A stretch of 64,000 nucleotides of DNA from Hahnella aquatica (GTDB lineage: Bacteria; Pseudomonadota; Gammaproteobacteria; Burkholderiales; Burkholderiaceae_A). Both the position numbers and the translations under genes were made by a program. This document shows, piece by piece, positions 1 through 6,844 of the stretch. The notes under the pieces were generated by a model. That model saw only the letters and a list, made by a program, of their open reading frames with translations, did no database searches and had not been told where the DNA came from. The stretch is from assembly GCA_965194505.1 (NCBI GenBank), contig OZ239144.1, forward strand, positions 1,116,001 to 1,180,000. Direction: 5' to 3'. Within the stretch, counting starts at the first letter, position 1, and every line of letters starts with the position of its first letter.

Positions 1-2
1 TC

Positions 3-74
3 TCTCTTCGAGGGGCCAGCCCGGAGGACTTCATTGCAGAAGACATCTTGGAGAGAATTTCTACATCAGACTAG
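3..74 (+). CDS. C-terminal fragment of a protein cut by the window start
   Basis: An open frame enters from the left edge and ends at TAG 72-74. It gives 23 residues rich in acidic and hydrophobic residues, with the stretch EDFIAEDILERI. The composition looks like a genuine alpha-helical protein C-terminus, but it is too short to identify. It stops just before the 3' end of the convergent tRNA-Leu. It could also be a chance frame. Confidence 0.35.
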   Translation, partial: SLRGASPEDFIAEDILERISTSD

Positions 75-159
75 TGGTGCCCGGAGCGGGAATCGAACCC
101 GCACGCCTTGCGGCTCGGGATTTTAAGTCCCGTACGTCTACCAATTTCGTCATCCGGGC
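75..159 (-). tRNA. tRNA-Leu (anticodon TAA)
   Basis: Reading the minus strand gives an 85-nt class II tRNA with acceptor stem GCCCGGA pairing TCCGGGC, discriminator A and encoded CCA. The anticodon loop ACTTAAAAT carries TAA, and a variable arm of leucine type (CCGAGCCGCAAGGCGTGCG) precedes the TTCGATT T-loop. It decodes UUA and UUG. Confidence 0.96.
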
Positions 160-167
160 CCTACATT

Positions 168-215
168 CCTGCGACCGAGGCATTCTCCTGCGACCGAGGC
201 ATTCGCCTCGGCAGG
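168..215. repeat. Tandem 17-bp duplication ending in a hairpin
   Basis: CCTGCGACCGAGGCATT occurs at 168-184 and again at 187-203. The second copy folds with the following bases: CCGAGGC 194-200 pairs GCCTCGG 205-211 around a 4-nt loop, with CCTG and CAGG extending the stem. It lies just past the 3' end of the minus-strand phosphoesterase gene. No T-run follows on either strand, so it is at best a non-canonical transcript end. Confidence 0.6.
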
Positions 216-235
216 CGCTTTGATCTTACCTTGGA

Positions 236-1042
236 CTAAACCTTGATCACCAACTGTGGATCGAAGCTGGGGTTCTCCCAGTTCAGGGCCTCAAGCGACT
301 TGGCCTTGCTCAGACCCAGGGGGTAGCCTCCGGGATTGGTGACCACCCGGCAGCCGCCCACCCGATAGTCGAAGCTGTCGTGCACATGGCCGTGCAGCCA
401 CAGGTCTGCCCGCTGAACCAGAAGCTCCAAGTCTGAAATGAAGCCCGCATTGCAGGGGTCGTCTGCGAATCGTGGATGAACGCTGCGTGGGTGCGGGCCG
501 TGGTGGGTCACCACCACCGTGGGGCCATCGAAGGGTTCCGAGAGTTTCTCGGTGAGCCAGGCGCGATCGATCTCATGCAGGCCGAGTGCCTTGGCCGCAG
601 AGAAGCCCTCGAGCGGGCTGGAGACGCCCTGAATCTTGCGATGGTCAGCCAGCCTGGCCTCGCAGGCCTTCATGCCGCGCGCCTTCTGGTCTTCGCCATT
701 GAGTGCGTAGTCGGTCCAGAGCACACAGCCCAGGAAGCGAACCCCTTGGTAGATCCACTCGGTTCGATCCATCACGATGACGGCCGTGTTCACTGCGGCT
801 TTCTTGATCGTAGTCAATGTCTGGTCGATCGTGTGTTCATAGAATTCGTGATTTCCGGGCACATAGAGCACCGGGTGTGGCCATTGTCCGAAGAGCTCCA
901 CCGCTCGAACACCGTTGTGGATGTCCCCGGCCAGCACCAGTACATCGGCCCAAGGGGTGTAAAGCCTCGACACCCTGAGGGCATCGGGAAACTTTCGATG
1001 AAGGAACTCTAGGTGAAGATCGGATGCCAAATGAACGTTCAT
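236..1042 (-). CDS. Calcineurin-like metallophosphoesterase
   Basis: The 268-residue protein shows the ordered metal-binding motifs of the calcineurin-like family: DLH near the N-terminus, GDIHNG, GNHEFYEH, a TTHHGPH block and C-terminal HGHVHDSF. These residues normally bind two metal ions and hydrolyse a phosphoester. No signal peptide is seen, so it should be cytosolic, and the substrate is unknown. A GTG sits directly before the ATG; I chose the ATG because a TAAACT hexamer lies 6 bases upstream and there is no Shine-Dalgarno. It is divergent from the Mrp operon, with only 25 bp between the two starts. Confidence 0.85.
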   Translation of the reverse strand: MNVHLASDLHLEFLHRKFPDALRVSRLYTPWADVLVLAGDIHNGVRAVELFGQWPHPVLYVPGNHEFYEHTIDQTLTTIKKAAVNTAVIVMDRTEWIYQGVRFLGCVLWTDYALNGEDQKARGMKACEARLADHRKIQGVSSPLEGFSAAKALGLHEIDRAWLTEKLSEPFDGPTVVVTHHGPHPRSVHPRFADDPCNAGFISDLELLVQRADLWLHGHVHDSFDYRVGGCRVVTNPGGYPLGLSKAKSLEALNWENPSFDPQLVIKV

Positions 1043-1048
1043 CACCCT

Positions 1049-1058
1049 AGTTTACAAT
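1049..1058. promoter_or_regulatory. Overlapping divergent -10 elements
   Basis: Plus strand TACAAT at 1053-1058 lies 9 bases before the mrpE ATG. Minus strand TAAACT (1054 to 1049) lies 6 bases before the phosphoesterase ATG. The two hexamers share two bases, so the promoters would compete for polymerase. Neither gene has a Shine-Dalgarno, so both transcripts may be leaderless. I see no convincing -35 boxes. Confidence 0.45.
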
Positions 1059-1067
1059 TCGCGCACC

Positions 1068-1559
1068 ATGCAGACGACACGTGTTTTGATGCTTTTCGGC
1101 GGTCTGGCGGCTCTTTGGCTGCTCTGGTCGGGCCTCTACCTCCCCCTGATGCTCAGCCTGGGCCTTGCCTCCTGCCTTCTCGTGGTCTGGATCGTCAAGC
1201 GCTTTGAAACCGTCGACCAAGAATCGGTGCCGATGCAACTGGGCCTTGGGATCCTCACCTATTGGGGCTGGCTCGCCAAGGAAATTGTGGTCTCCAGTCT
1301 TCAGGTCAGCAAGATTGTGTTGAGCCCCTCCATGCCCATTAGCCCAACGGTGGTGCGTGTTCAGAGCATGGCCGATGGCGAAGTTGGCCGAGTTCTGTTT
1401 GGCAACTCGATCACACTCACCCCCGGCACCCTCACGATGGACATCAGCCCTCAGGGCATGATCACGGTGCATGCCCTGACCCAAGATGGCGCCGAGGGTG
1501 TTCTCACGGGCGACATGAACGCCCGGGTCGCCGCCTTCGAAGGCAGGGCCCCGAATTGA
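1068..1559 (+). CDS. mrpE: Na+/H+ antiporter subunit E (MrpE/MnhE)
   Basis: The 163-residue protein has two hydrophobic segments near the N-terminus (residues about 8-45), a third around 60-75, then a soluble domain. It carries family-typical stretches such as KEIVVSSLQV and the FGNSITLTPGTLTM block. MrpE is a small subunit of the multi-subunit cation/proton antiporter of the inner membrane, needed for complex assembly or efficiency. It is the first gene of a compact operon; its stop overlaps the next start by one base. A -10-like TACAAT lies 9 bases before the ATG and no ribosome-binding site is visible. Confidence 0.93.
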   Translation: MQTTRVLMLFGGLAALWLLWSGLYLPLMLSLGLASCLLVVWIVKRFETVDQESVPMQLGLGILTYWGWLAKEIVVSSLQVSKIVLSPSMPISPTVVRVQSMADGEVGRVLFGNSITLTPGTLTMDISPQGMITVHALTQDGAEGVLTGDMNARVAAFEGRAPN

Positions 1560-1873
1560 TGCTCACGGTTGCTGGCTTTGCCGTTCTCGTAACCATGGCC
1601 TTGGCCTTGTTGCGTGGCCTGCTGGGGCCTGGCGTTTACGATCGGGTGCTGGCCATGAATATGTTTGGCACCAAAACGGTGCTGCTGGTGGCCTTGGTTG
1701 CCATGATCAACGGCCGGCCCGACTTTCTCGACCTCGCCCTCGCCTATGCGCTCATCAATTTCATTGGTGTGCTCGCCATCCTTCAGTTCGTGCAGAACAG
1801 TCGTAAGCGTCAAGCCCTAGAGGCACAGGCCCAACAAGCCGGCGCCGCCACGGGGGAGACCAAACAGTCATGA
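1559..1873 (+). CDS. mrpF: Na+/H+ antiporter subunit F (MrpF/MnhF)
   Basis: This is a 104-residue integral membrane protein with three predicted helices and the family feature LRGPGVYDRVLA-like (here LLRGLLGPGVYDRVLAMN) at residues about 20-37, followed by a helix around the conserved aspartate of DLALAYALINF. The C-terminal tail is polar and Ala/Gln-rich. An in-frame TTG directly precedes the ATG; I use the ATG, whose first base is the last base of the mrpE stop. The gene overlaps mrpG by 4 bases. MrpF is a required small subunit of Mrp complexes. Confidence 0.92.
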   Translation: MLTVAGFAVLVTMALALLRGLLGPGVYDRVLAMNMFGTKTVLLVALVAMINGRPDFLDLALAYALINFIGVLAILQFVQNSRKRQALEAQAQQAGAATGETKQS

Positions 1874-2211
1874 GCGACGTGATCCACATCGTCTCTGGCG
1901 CCTTCCTGCTGTTCGGGGGATTCTTTGTCCTGGTGGGCGGCATTGGGCTGCTGCGCATGCCCGACTTCTACACCCGCATGCATGCTGGCAGCGTGACGGA
2001 AACCCTGGGCACCATGCTGATCATCCTCGGGCTCATGATGCAGGCAGGCCTCGACCTCGCGAGCTTCAAGCTCTTCACCATACTGCTCTTCCTGCTCTTC
2101 ACGGGCCCTGTGTCTGCCTACGCCATGGCCAACGCCGCCAACGTATCAGGCTTAAAGCCGATGCTCCGTGGCCCCACCGATCAGAAATCCACCGAGGGGC
2201 CCTCGTCGTGA
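1870..2211 (+). CDS. mrpG: Na+/H+ antiporter subunit G (MrpG/MnhG)
   Basis: The 113-residue protein has three predicted transmembrane helices and the family signature GIGLLRMPDFYTRMHA with the following TETLGT at residues about 24-47. It ends in a polar tail. It belongs to the MrpG/PhaG family of antiporter subunits. Its ATG overlaps the mrpF stop (ATGA) and its own stop overlaps the GTG of the next gene, so translation is probably coupled along the operon. Confidence 0.93.
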   Translation: MSDVIHIVSGAFLLFGGFFVLVGGIGLLRMPDFYTRMHAGSVTETLGTMLIILGLMMQAGLDLASFKLFTILLFLLFTGPVSAYAMANAANVSGLKPMLRGPTDQKSTEGPSS

Positions 2212-3197
2212 CCAGCCTGCTGGGCATCTTCACGCTTACCTTTGTGGCCATTGCCGCCTTTGCCACCATTCAAAGCCGCAACCTCTTCGTGGCCAGCATG
2301 TGGTCTGGCATCTTCAGCCTGATGATGGCCTCCAACTTCTTCATTCTCGATGCAGCAGATGTGGCGCTGACCGAGGCAGCCGTTGGCGCGGGCGTCTCCA
2401 CAGTGCTCTTCATGAGCGCCCTTGCACTGACCGCCGAGCACGAGAAGCCCGATGCCACCATGCGGCCGCTGCCCATTCTTGCGCTGGGCTTGCTGAGCAT
2501 CGTGCTGCTGGTGGTCAGCCTAGACCACCCTCAGGTGGGCGACCCCACGGCCCCGATCCATCAGCACATCGCGCCCTGGTACCTCCAAGAGACACCCAAC
2601 CTCATCAACATTCCCAATGTCGTCACCGCCATCCTCGCCTCCTTCCGGGGCTATGACACGCTGGGAGAGGTGGTCGTGATTTTCACCGCGGGCATCGGCG
2701 TACTTTCAGTGCTGAGCTTTCGGCCCAAGGCAAAGCCGGGCAGCGCTCCAGCATCACCCTCTCACCATGCCCAAGGGGTGCAGCACCACGCGATCCTGAG
2801 GGTCGTGGGCAAGCTCATCATTCCACTGTTGCTGCTGTTTGGCCTGGTGGTTCAGTTCCACGGGAAATACACCCCTGGCGGAGGCTTTTCTGCAGGTGCG
2901 CTGTTTGCTGCGGCCGTGATGCTCTATGGCATTCTCGAGGGGCCGGCCCGCAGCGCCCGGGCCATGCCGCAGGATGTCATGCTTCGGCTCGCGGCCCTCG
3001 GCGCCTCCATCTACACCTGTGTGGGCTTTGCCTGCATGCTGCTGGGCGGCCAGTTCCTTGACTACAACATGCTGGCGAGCAACCCGCTCACGGGCCAGTA
3101 CGTGGGCATTTTGTTAGTGGAGTTCGGGGTTGGTCTCACGGTGGCCACCGTCCTCATCATGGTCTTCAACGCATTCGCTACTCGGCAGCACCCCTGA
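2208..3197 (+). CDS. Fused antiporter subunit: MrpA C-terminal (DUF4040/MbhD-E-like) plus MrpB
   Basis: The 329-residue protein joins two units found apart or differently fused in classical Mrp systems. Residues 1-175 resemble the C-terminal part of MrpA (MbhD/DUF4040 and MbhE), with the TEAAVGAGVSTVLFMSAL block and GYDTLGEVVVIFTAGIGVL. Residues about 195-325 match MrpB, with QFHGKYTPGGGFSAGAL and GILLVEFGVGLTV. Both are membrane domains. The start is GTG, overlapping the mrpG stop. The NuoL-like N-terminal part of MrpA is absent here; three separate NuoM/N-like proteins follow instead. It overlaps mrpC by one base. Confidence 0.9.
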   Translation: MTSLLGIFTLTFVAIAAFATIQSRNLFVASMWSGIFSLMMASNFFILDAADVALTEAAVGAGVSTVLFMSALALTAEHEKPDATMRPLPILALGLLSIVLLVVSLDHPQVGDPTAPIHQHIAPWYLQETPNLINIPNVVTAILASFRGYDTLGEVVVIFTAGIGVLSVLSFRPKAKPGSAPASPSHHAQGVQHHAILRVVGKLIIPLLLLFGLVVQFHGKYTPGGGFSAGALFAAAVMLYGILEGPARSARAMPQDVMLRLAALGASIYTCVGFACMLLGGQFLDYNMLASNPLTGQYVGILLVEFGVGLTVATVLIMVFNAFATRQHP

Positions 3198-3574
3198 TGC
3201 AAATCCCAGACATCACCTTTCTCGGCCTCTACAACTATTGGGTCTACATCTTTCTGCTCATCATTGGCCTATACGCGGTGCTGGTCAAGGGCAACTATGT
3301 TAAGCGCATGATTGGCCTTGGCATTTTTCAGTCCGCTGTTTTTCTGCTGTACATCTCGATGGACAAGGTTGAGGGCGGAACGGGCCCCATCTTTCGGGGT
3401 GCGCCGCATGCCGGCGACCTCTACGCCAACCCCCTGCCCCAGGTGCTCATCCTGACGGCCATTGTGGTGGGCATTGCTGTGACCGCGCTCGGGCTGGCCC
3501 TGACCGTCCGGATCAAAGAAGAGTACGGCTCCATCGAAGAGGACGACATCGAAAGGCTCGATCGGGAGTCATGA
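3197..3574 (+). CDS. mrpC: Na+/H+ antiporter subunit C (MrpC/MnhC, NuoK-like)
   Basis: The 125-residue protein has three transmembrane helices homologous to complex I NuoK: GLYAVLVKGNYVKRMIGLGIFQSAVFL, then PLPQVLILTAIVVGIAVTALGLAL, with the family-typical PLPQxLxLTAIVVG motif. It supplies the NuoK-like element next to the NuoM/N-like channels. The C-terminus is acidic. The stop overlaps the start of the next gene by 4 bases. Confidence 0.93.
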   Translation: MQIPDITFLGLYNYWVYIFLLIIGLYAVLVKGNYVKRMIGLGIFQSAVFLLYISMDKVEGGTGPIFRGAPHAGDLYANPLPQVLILTAIVVGIAVTALGLALTVRIKEEYGSIEEDDIERLDRES

Positions 3575-5064
3575 CGCTGGCCGATCACCTTCCCATCTTG
3601 GTTGTGGTGGTGCCAATGCTCTTGGCGCCGCTCGTGGCCATTCTGCCCTCAACCGGCCGCGGCCCATGGATGCTGGCCACCGCCACGAGCCTGCTGACAT
3701 TCCTGATCGCCATCGGCATCACGGGCCAGGTGCTCTCCCAAGGCACCCTCCTCTACGAACTGGGCAATTGGCCTGTGCCCTTTGGCATTGGCCTGGTCAT
3801 TGGCCCCTTCTCTGCACTCATGCTCCTGGTCGTGACTGGGGCCTCCTTGGCCGCCCTGCTCTGGGGCGGTCACAGCATGGATGCCGAGGTGGGCCGCTCG
3901 CATCAAGCCCTCATCTATGCCTGCTGGCTCCTTGCACTGACGGGCCTGGTGGGCATCACGGTCACAGGAGACGCCTTCAATGTCTTCGTCTTCATGGAGA
4001 TCTCCTCGCTGGCGTCCTATGTGCTGGTCTCGGCCGGGCCTCAGCGTCAGGCCCTCACGGCCAGCTTTAAGTACCTGGTGACCGGAACGCTCGGAGCCAC
4101 CTTCTACCTGATTGGCGTCGGCTACCTCTACATGATGACCGGCACGCTCAACATGGCCGACATGGCGAGCCGACTCGCCACCCTCTCAGACGCCACGCCC
4201 GTCTTGATCGCCAGCGGCTTCATTCTGCTGGGCCTGTGCCTAAAGGCCGCCCTCTTTCCCATGCACGCCTGGATGCCCAACGCCTACCGGTATGCGCCCA
4301 CGATCGTGACCGTCTTCTTTGCGGCCTGCTCCACCAAGGTTGCGCTCTTTGTGCTCATTCGATTCGACTTTCTCATCCTGCAGCCCAATCTCATCGACCA
4401 TGCACTGATCTTCTCGGCCGTTCTCATTCCGCTCTGTGTGGCGGGCTTTCTGGTGGGCTCCATCGTCGCGGTGTTCGAGCGAGACCTCAAGCGCATGCTC
4501 GGCTATTCATCGGTGGCCCAGATCGGCTATATCCTGTTGGGCGCAAGCATGGTGAGCAGTGCTGGAACGATTGCCGCCATGGTGCACATGTTCAACCATG
4601 CACTCATCAAATCGGCCCTCTTCATGGCCGTGGGCTGCCTGGTGCTGCGGTATGGCACCTCGAAGCTCGATGACCTGGCCGGCGCCGGAAAGACCATGCC
4701 GCTCACCATGCTGGGCTTTGTCCTGGCCGGCCTCTCCCTCATCGGTGTTCCCTTGACCGCCGGCTTTGTGAGCAAATGGATGCTCATCCAGGCCATGCTC
4801 GCCGAGGGTGGCCTGGGCCTGCTGCTGATCGTGCTCGTCCTGATCAGCTCGCTCATGGCCGTGGTCTACATCTGGAAGGTGGTTGAGGTCGCCTACTTCC
4901 GCCCTGCAAGCCCGCATGGCCACCCACACCAAGAGGCACCCAGGAGCATGCTCGTCATGCTTTACCTCCTGGTCGTTGCCAACTTCTGGTTCGGCATCGA
5001 CCCAAGCCTGCCGCTGTCGCTGGCCAATCTTGAGTCTGCAAGCCTCATTGGGCCGACCCCATGA
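3571..5064 (+). CDS. mrpD: Na+/H+ antiporter subunit D, first copy (NuoM/N-like)
   Basis: This is a 497-residue proton-conducting membrane transporter with about 14 helices. The TM5 glutamate is present in FNVFVFMEISSLASYV. The TM7 lysine is present in LCLKAALFPMHAWMPNAY, and the TM8 lysine in ACSTKVALF. LLGYSSVAQIGYILLG and the MFNHALIKSALFM block follow. These polar residues form the half-channels used for ion movement in MrpA/D and complex I subunits. It overlaps both neighbours by 4 bases. Confidence 0.92.
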   Translation: MTLADHLPILVVVVPMLLAPLVAILPSTGRGPWMLATATSLLTFLIAIGITGQVLSQGTLLYELGNWPVPFGIGLVIGPFSALMLLVVTGASLAALLWGGHSMDAEVGRSHQALIYACWLLALTGLVGITVTGDAFNVFVFMEISSLASYVLVSAGPQRQALTASFKYLVTGTLGATFYLIGVGYLYMMTGTLNMADMASRLATLSDATPVLIASGFILLGLCLKAALFPMHAWMPNAYRYAPTIVTVFFAACSTKVALFVLIRFDFLILQPNLIDHALIFSAVLIPLCVAGFLVGSIVAVFERDLKRMLGYSSVAQIGYILLGASMVSSAGTIAAMVHMFNHALIKSALFMAVGCLVLRYGTSKLDDLAGAGKTMPLTMLGFVLAGLSLIGVPLTAGFVSKWMLIQAMLAEGGLGLLLIVLVLISSLMAVVYIWKVVEVAYFRPASPHGHPHQEAPRSMLVMLYLLVVANFWFGIDPSLPLSLANLESASLIGPTP

Positions 5065-6530
5065 GCCACGAGAACCTCATTCTCCTGTCGATCTTCCTGC
5101 CGCTCTCTGCGGCCGGGGGCATCGCACTGCTCGGCAGCCGGCCCAACCTTCGAGACAGCTTCATGGTGGCGAGCGCCGTGGCCGTATTTGCGGCGGTGCT
5201 GAGCCTCTACCTTCGGATGGAGGATGGGGCCGCGCTCGCGGTCACCCTCTTCGAGATCATTCCCGGCATTGCCTTTGGTTTTTCCATCGAGCCGCTGGGC
5301 ATGGTCTTTGCGCTGGTGGCCTCGGGCCTCTGGACGCTCACCTCGGTCTACGCGATCGGCTACATGCGCGGTGCCGAGGAGGAGAACCAGACCCGCTTCT
5401 TCGCCTGCTTCTCCATTGCCATTTTTGCGGCCATTGGCATTGCCTTTTCGCAGAACATGCTCACGCTGTTCATCCTCTACGAAGTGCTGTCGTTGTCCAC
5501 CTACCCGCTGGTGGCCCACAAAGGCAACGACGACGCCAGGCGGGGGGCACGGGTTTATCTCGGGCTGTTGCTGGGCACCTCGATTGGCCTGCTCCTGCCC
5601 GCCATGCTGATCACCTACGCCCTCACCGGCAGCCTGGAGTTCGTGGCCGGCGGTGTCATGCAGGACAAGGTCGGGCAGAGCATCGGCGCCATACTCCTCG
5701 TGCTCTTCATGTTCGGCATCGGCAAGGCCGCCCTCATGCCATTTCATCGATGGCTGCCATCGGCCATGGTGGCACCAACCCCAGTGAGTGCACTGCTGCA
5801 CGCGGTTGCGGTGGTCAAGGCCGGCGTCTTCACCGTCTTGAAGGTCAGCATCTACCTCTTCGGACTCGACTATCTCGAGGGGCTCTGGACAGCCGATCTC
5901 ATGATGGCGGTGGCCGCCTTCACCATGCTTGCGGCATCGCTGGTGGCGCTTCACAAGACCAACCTCAAGGCCCGGCTGGCCTACTCCACCGTGAGCCAGT
6001 TGTCTTACATTGTGCTGGGCGCCATGCTCGCCTCCCAGATTGCAGCCATCGGTGGCGGCATGCACATTGTCATGCATGCCTTCGGGAAGATCACCCTCTT
6101 CTTCTGTGCGGGTGCAATCTATGTGGCCGCCCACAAAACTGAAATCCATGAAATGGACGGCCTTGGCCGCAGCATGCCCATCACGATGTTCGCATTCCTG
6201 CTGGGCGCCCTGTCCGTGATCGGCGCGCCGCCACTCGGCGGCCTCTGGAGTAAATGGCACCTCATGCTCGGGGCTGTGGAGGCCGGCCACGCCATCATGA
6301 TCGGCGTGTTCCTGCTGAGCACACTGCTGAATGTGGCCTACCTGCTGCCGCCTGTGGTTCGGGCCTTCTTGTTGCCACCGCCCGAGGGCACACCAAAGGG
6401 CATTCACGAGGCACCGCTCTTTTGCCTGATTCCACTGAGCCTCACCGCACTGGGGGCGGTGGCACTCTTCTTCATGGCAGACCCGGTCCGCGGATTCATC
6501 GCGACCATCTTTGTTGGAGGCTCTTCATGA
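5061..6530 (+). CDS. Na+/H+ antiporter subunit D-like, second copy (NuoM/N-like)
   Basis: The 489-residue protein belongs to the proton-conducting transporter family. It keeps the TM5 glutamate (FILYEVLSLSTYPLV), the TM7 lysine (GIGKAALMPFHRWLPSAMVAPTPVSA) and the TM8 lysine (AVVKAGVF). The APTPVSALLH motif makes it the most NuoL/M-like of the three large subunits. It follows the first D subunit with a 4-base overlap and is itself overlapped by a small membrane protein gene. It probably replaces the missing MrpA N-terminal domain. Confidence 0.9.
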   Translation: MSHENLILLSIFLPLSAAGGIALLGSRPNLRDSFMVASAVAVFAAVLSLYLRMEDGAALAVTLFEIIPGIAFGFSIEPLGMVFALVASGLWTLTSVYAIGYMRGAEEENQTRFFACFSIAIFAAIGIAFSQNMLTLFILYEVLSLSTYPLVAHKGNDDARRGARVYLGLLLGTSIGLLLPAMLITYALTGSLEFVAGGVMQDKVGQSIGAILLVLFMFGIGKAALMPFHRWLPSAMVAPTPVSALLHAVAVVKAGVFTVLKVSIYLFGLDYLEGLWTADLMMAVAAFTMLAASLVALHKTNLKARLAYSTVSQLSYIVLGAMLASQIAAIGGGMHIVMHAFGKITLFFCAGAIYVAAHKTEIHEMDGLGRSMPITMFAFLLGALSVIGAPPLGGLWSKWHLMLGAVEAGHAIMIGVFLLSTLLNVAYLLPPVVRAFLLPPPEGTPKGIHEAPLFCLIPLSLTALGAVALFFMADPVRGFIATIFVGGSS

Positions 6531-6844
6531 CCCCCTTCGGACGCTTCCTTGAAGCCGTGGTGAGTCGCTCGAAGCTCCTGAGCAGGGTCATGCTCGGCAT
6601 CATGGCCGCCCTGGTGGTCGCAGACATTCTCATTCCATCGGGCTACGACCGCTTCTTCTGGGAGAGCCTGAGCGGCGCCGGCGCGTTCTATGGCCTCTTC
6701 TCTTGCTGGCTGATCGTGGTGGTGTCTAAGTTCCTCGGCCACAAGTTCCTCTACCGCAAGGAGGACTACTTCGACAACGAGGCCGAGCCAAACAGCCTGA
6801 TCGGCGACCCGGCTGCCCGAGAGAAGGGAGTGCCCCATGACTGA
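6527..6844 (+). CDS. Small membrane protein within the Mrp operon
   Basis: The 105-residue protein starts at ATG 6527, overlapping the upstream stop by 4 bases. It has two hydrophobic segments (about residues 19-36 and 47-68), then a charged C-terminus with RKEDYFDNEAEP. It is not one of the seven classical Mrp subunits. Its position between two NuoM/N-like subunits, with overlaps on both sides, implies it is translated with them and is probably a complex component. I cannot assign a family. Confidence 0.8.
   Translation: MTPFGRFLEAVVSRSKLLSRVMLGIMAALVVADILIPSGYDRFFWESLSGAGAFYGLFSCWLIVVVSKFLGHKFLYRKEDYFDNEAEPNSLIGDPAAREKGVPHD

Noticed and set aside
4962..6407. 481-codon minus-strand frame opposite the second antiporter D subunit
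   Set aside because: Antisense shadow of a conserved membrane protein; composition is His/Gln/Glu-rich without domain motifs.
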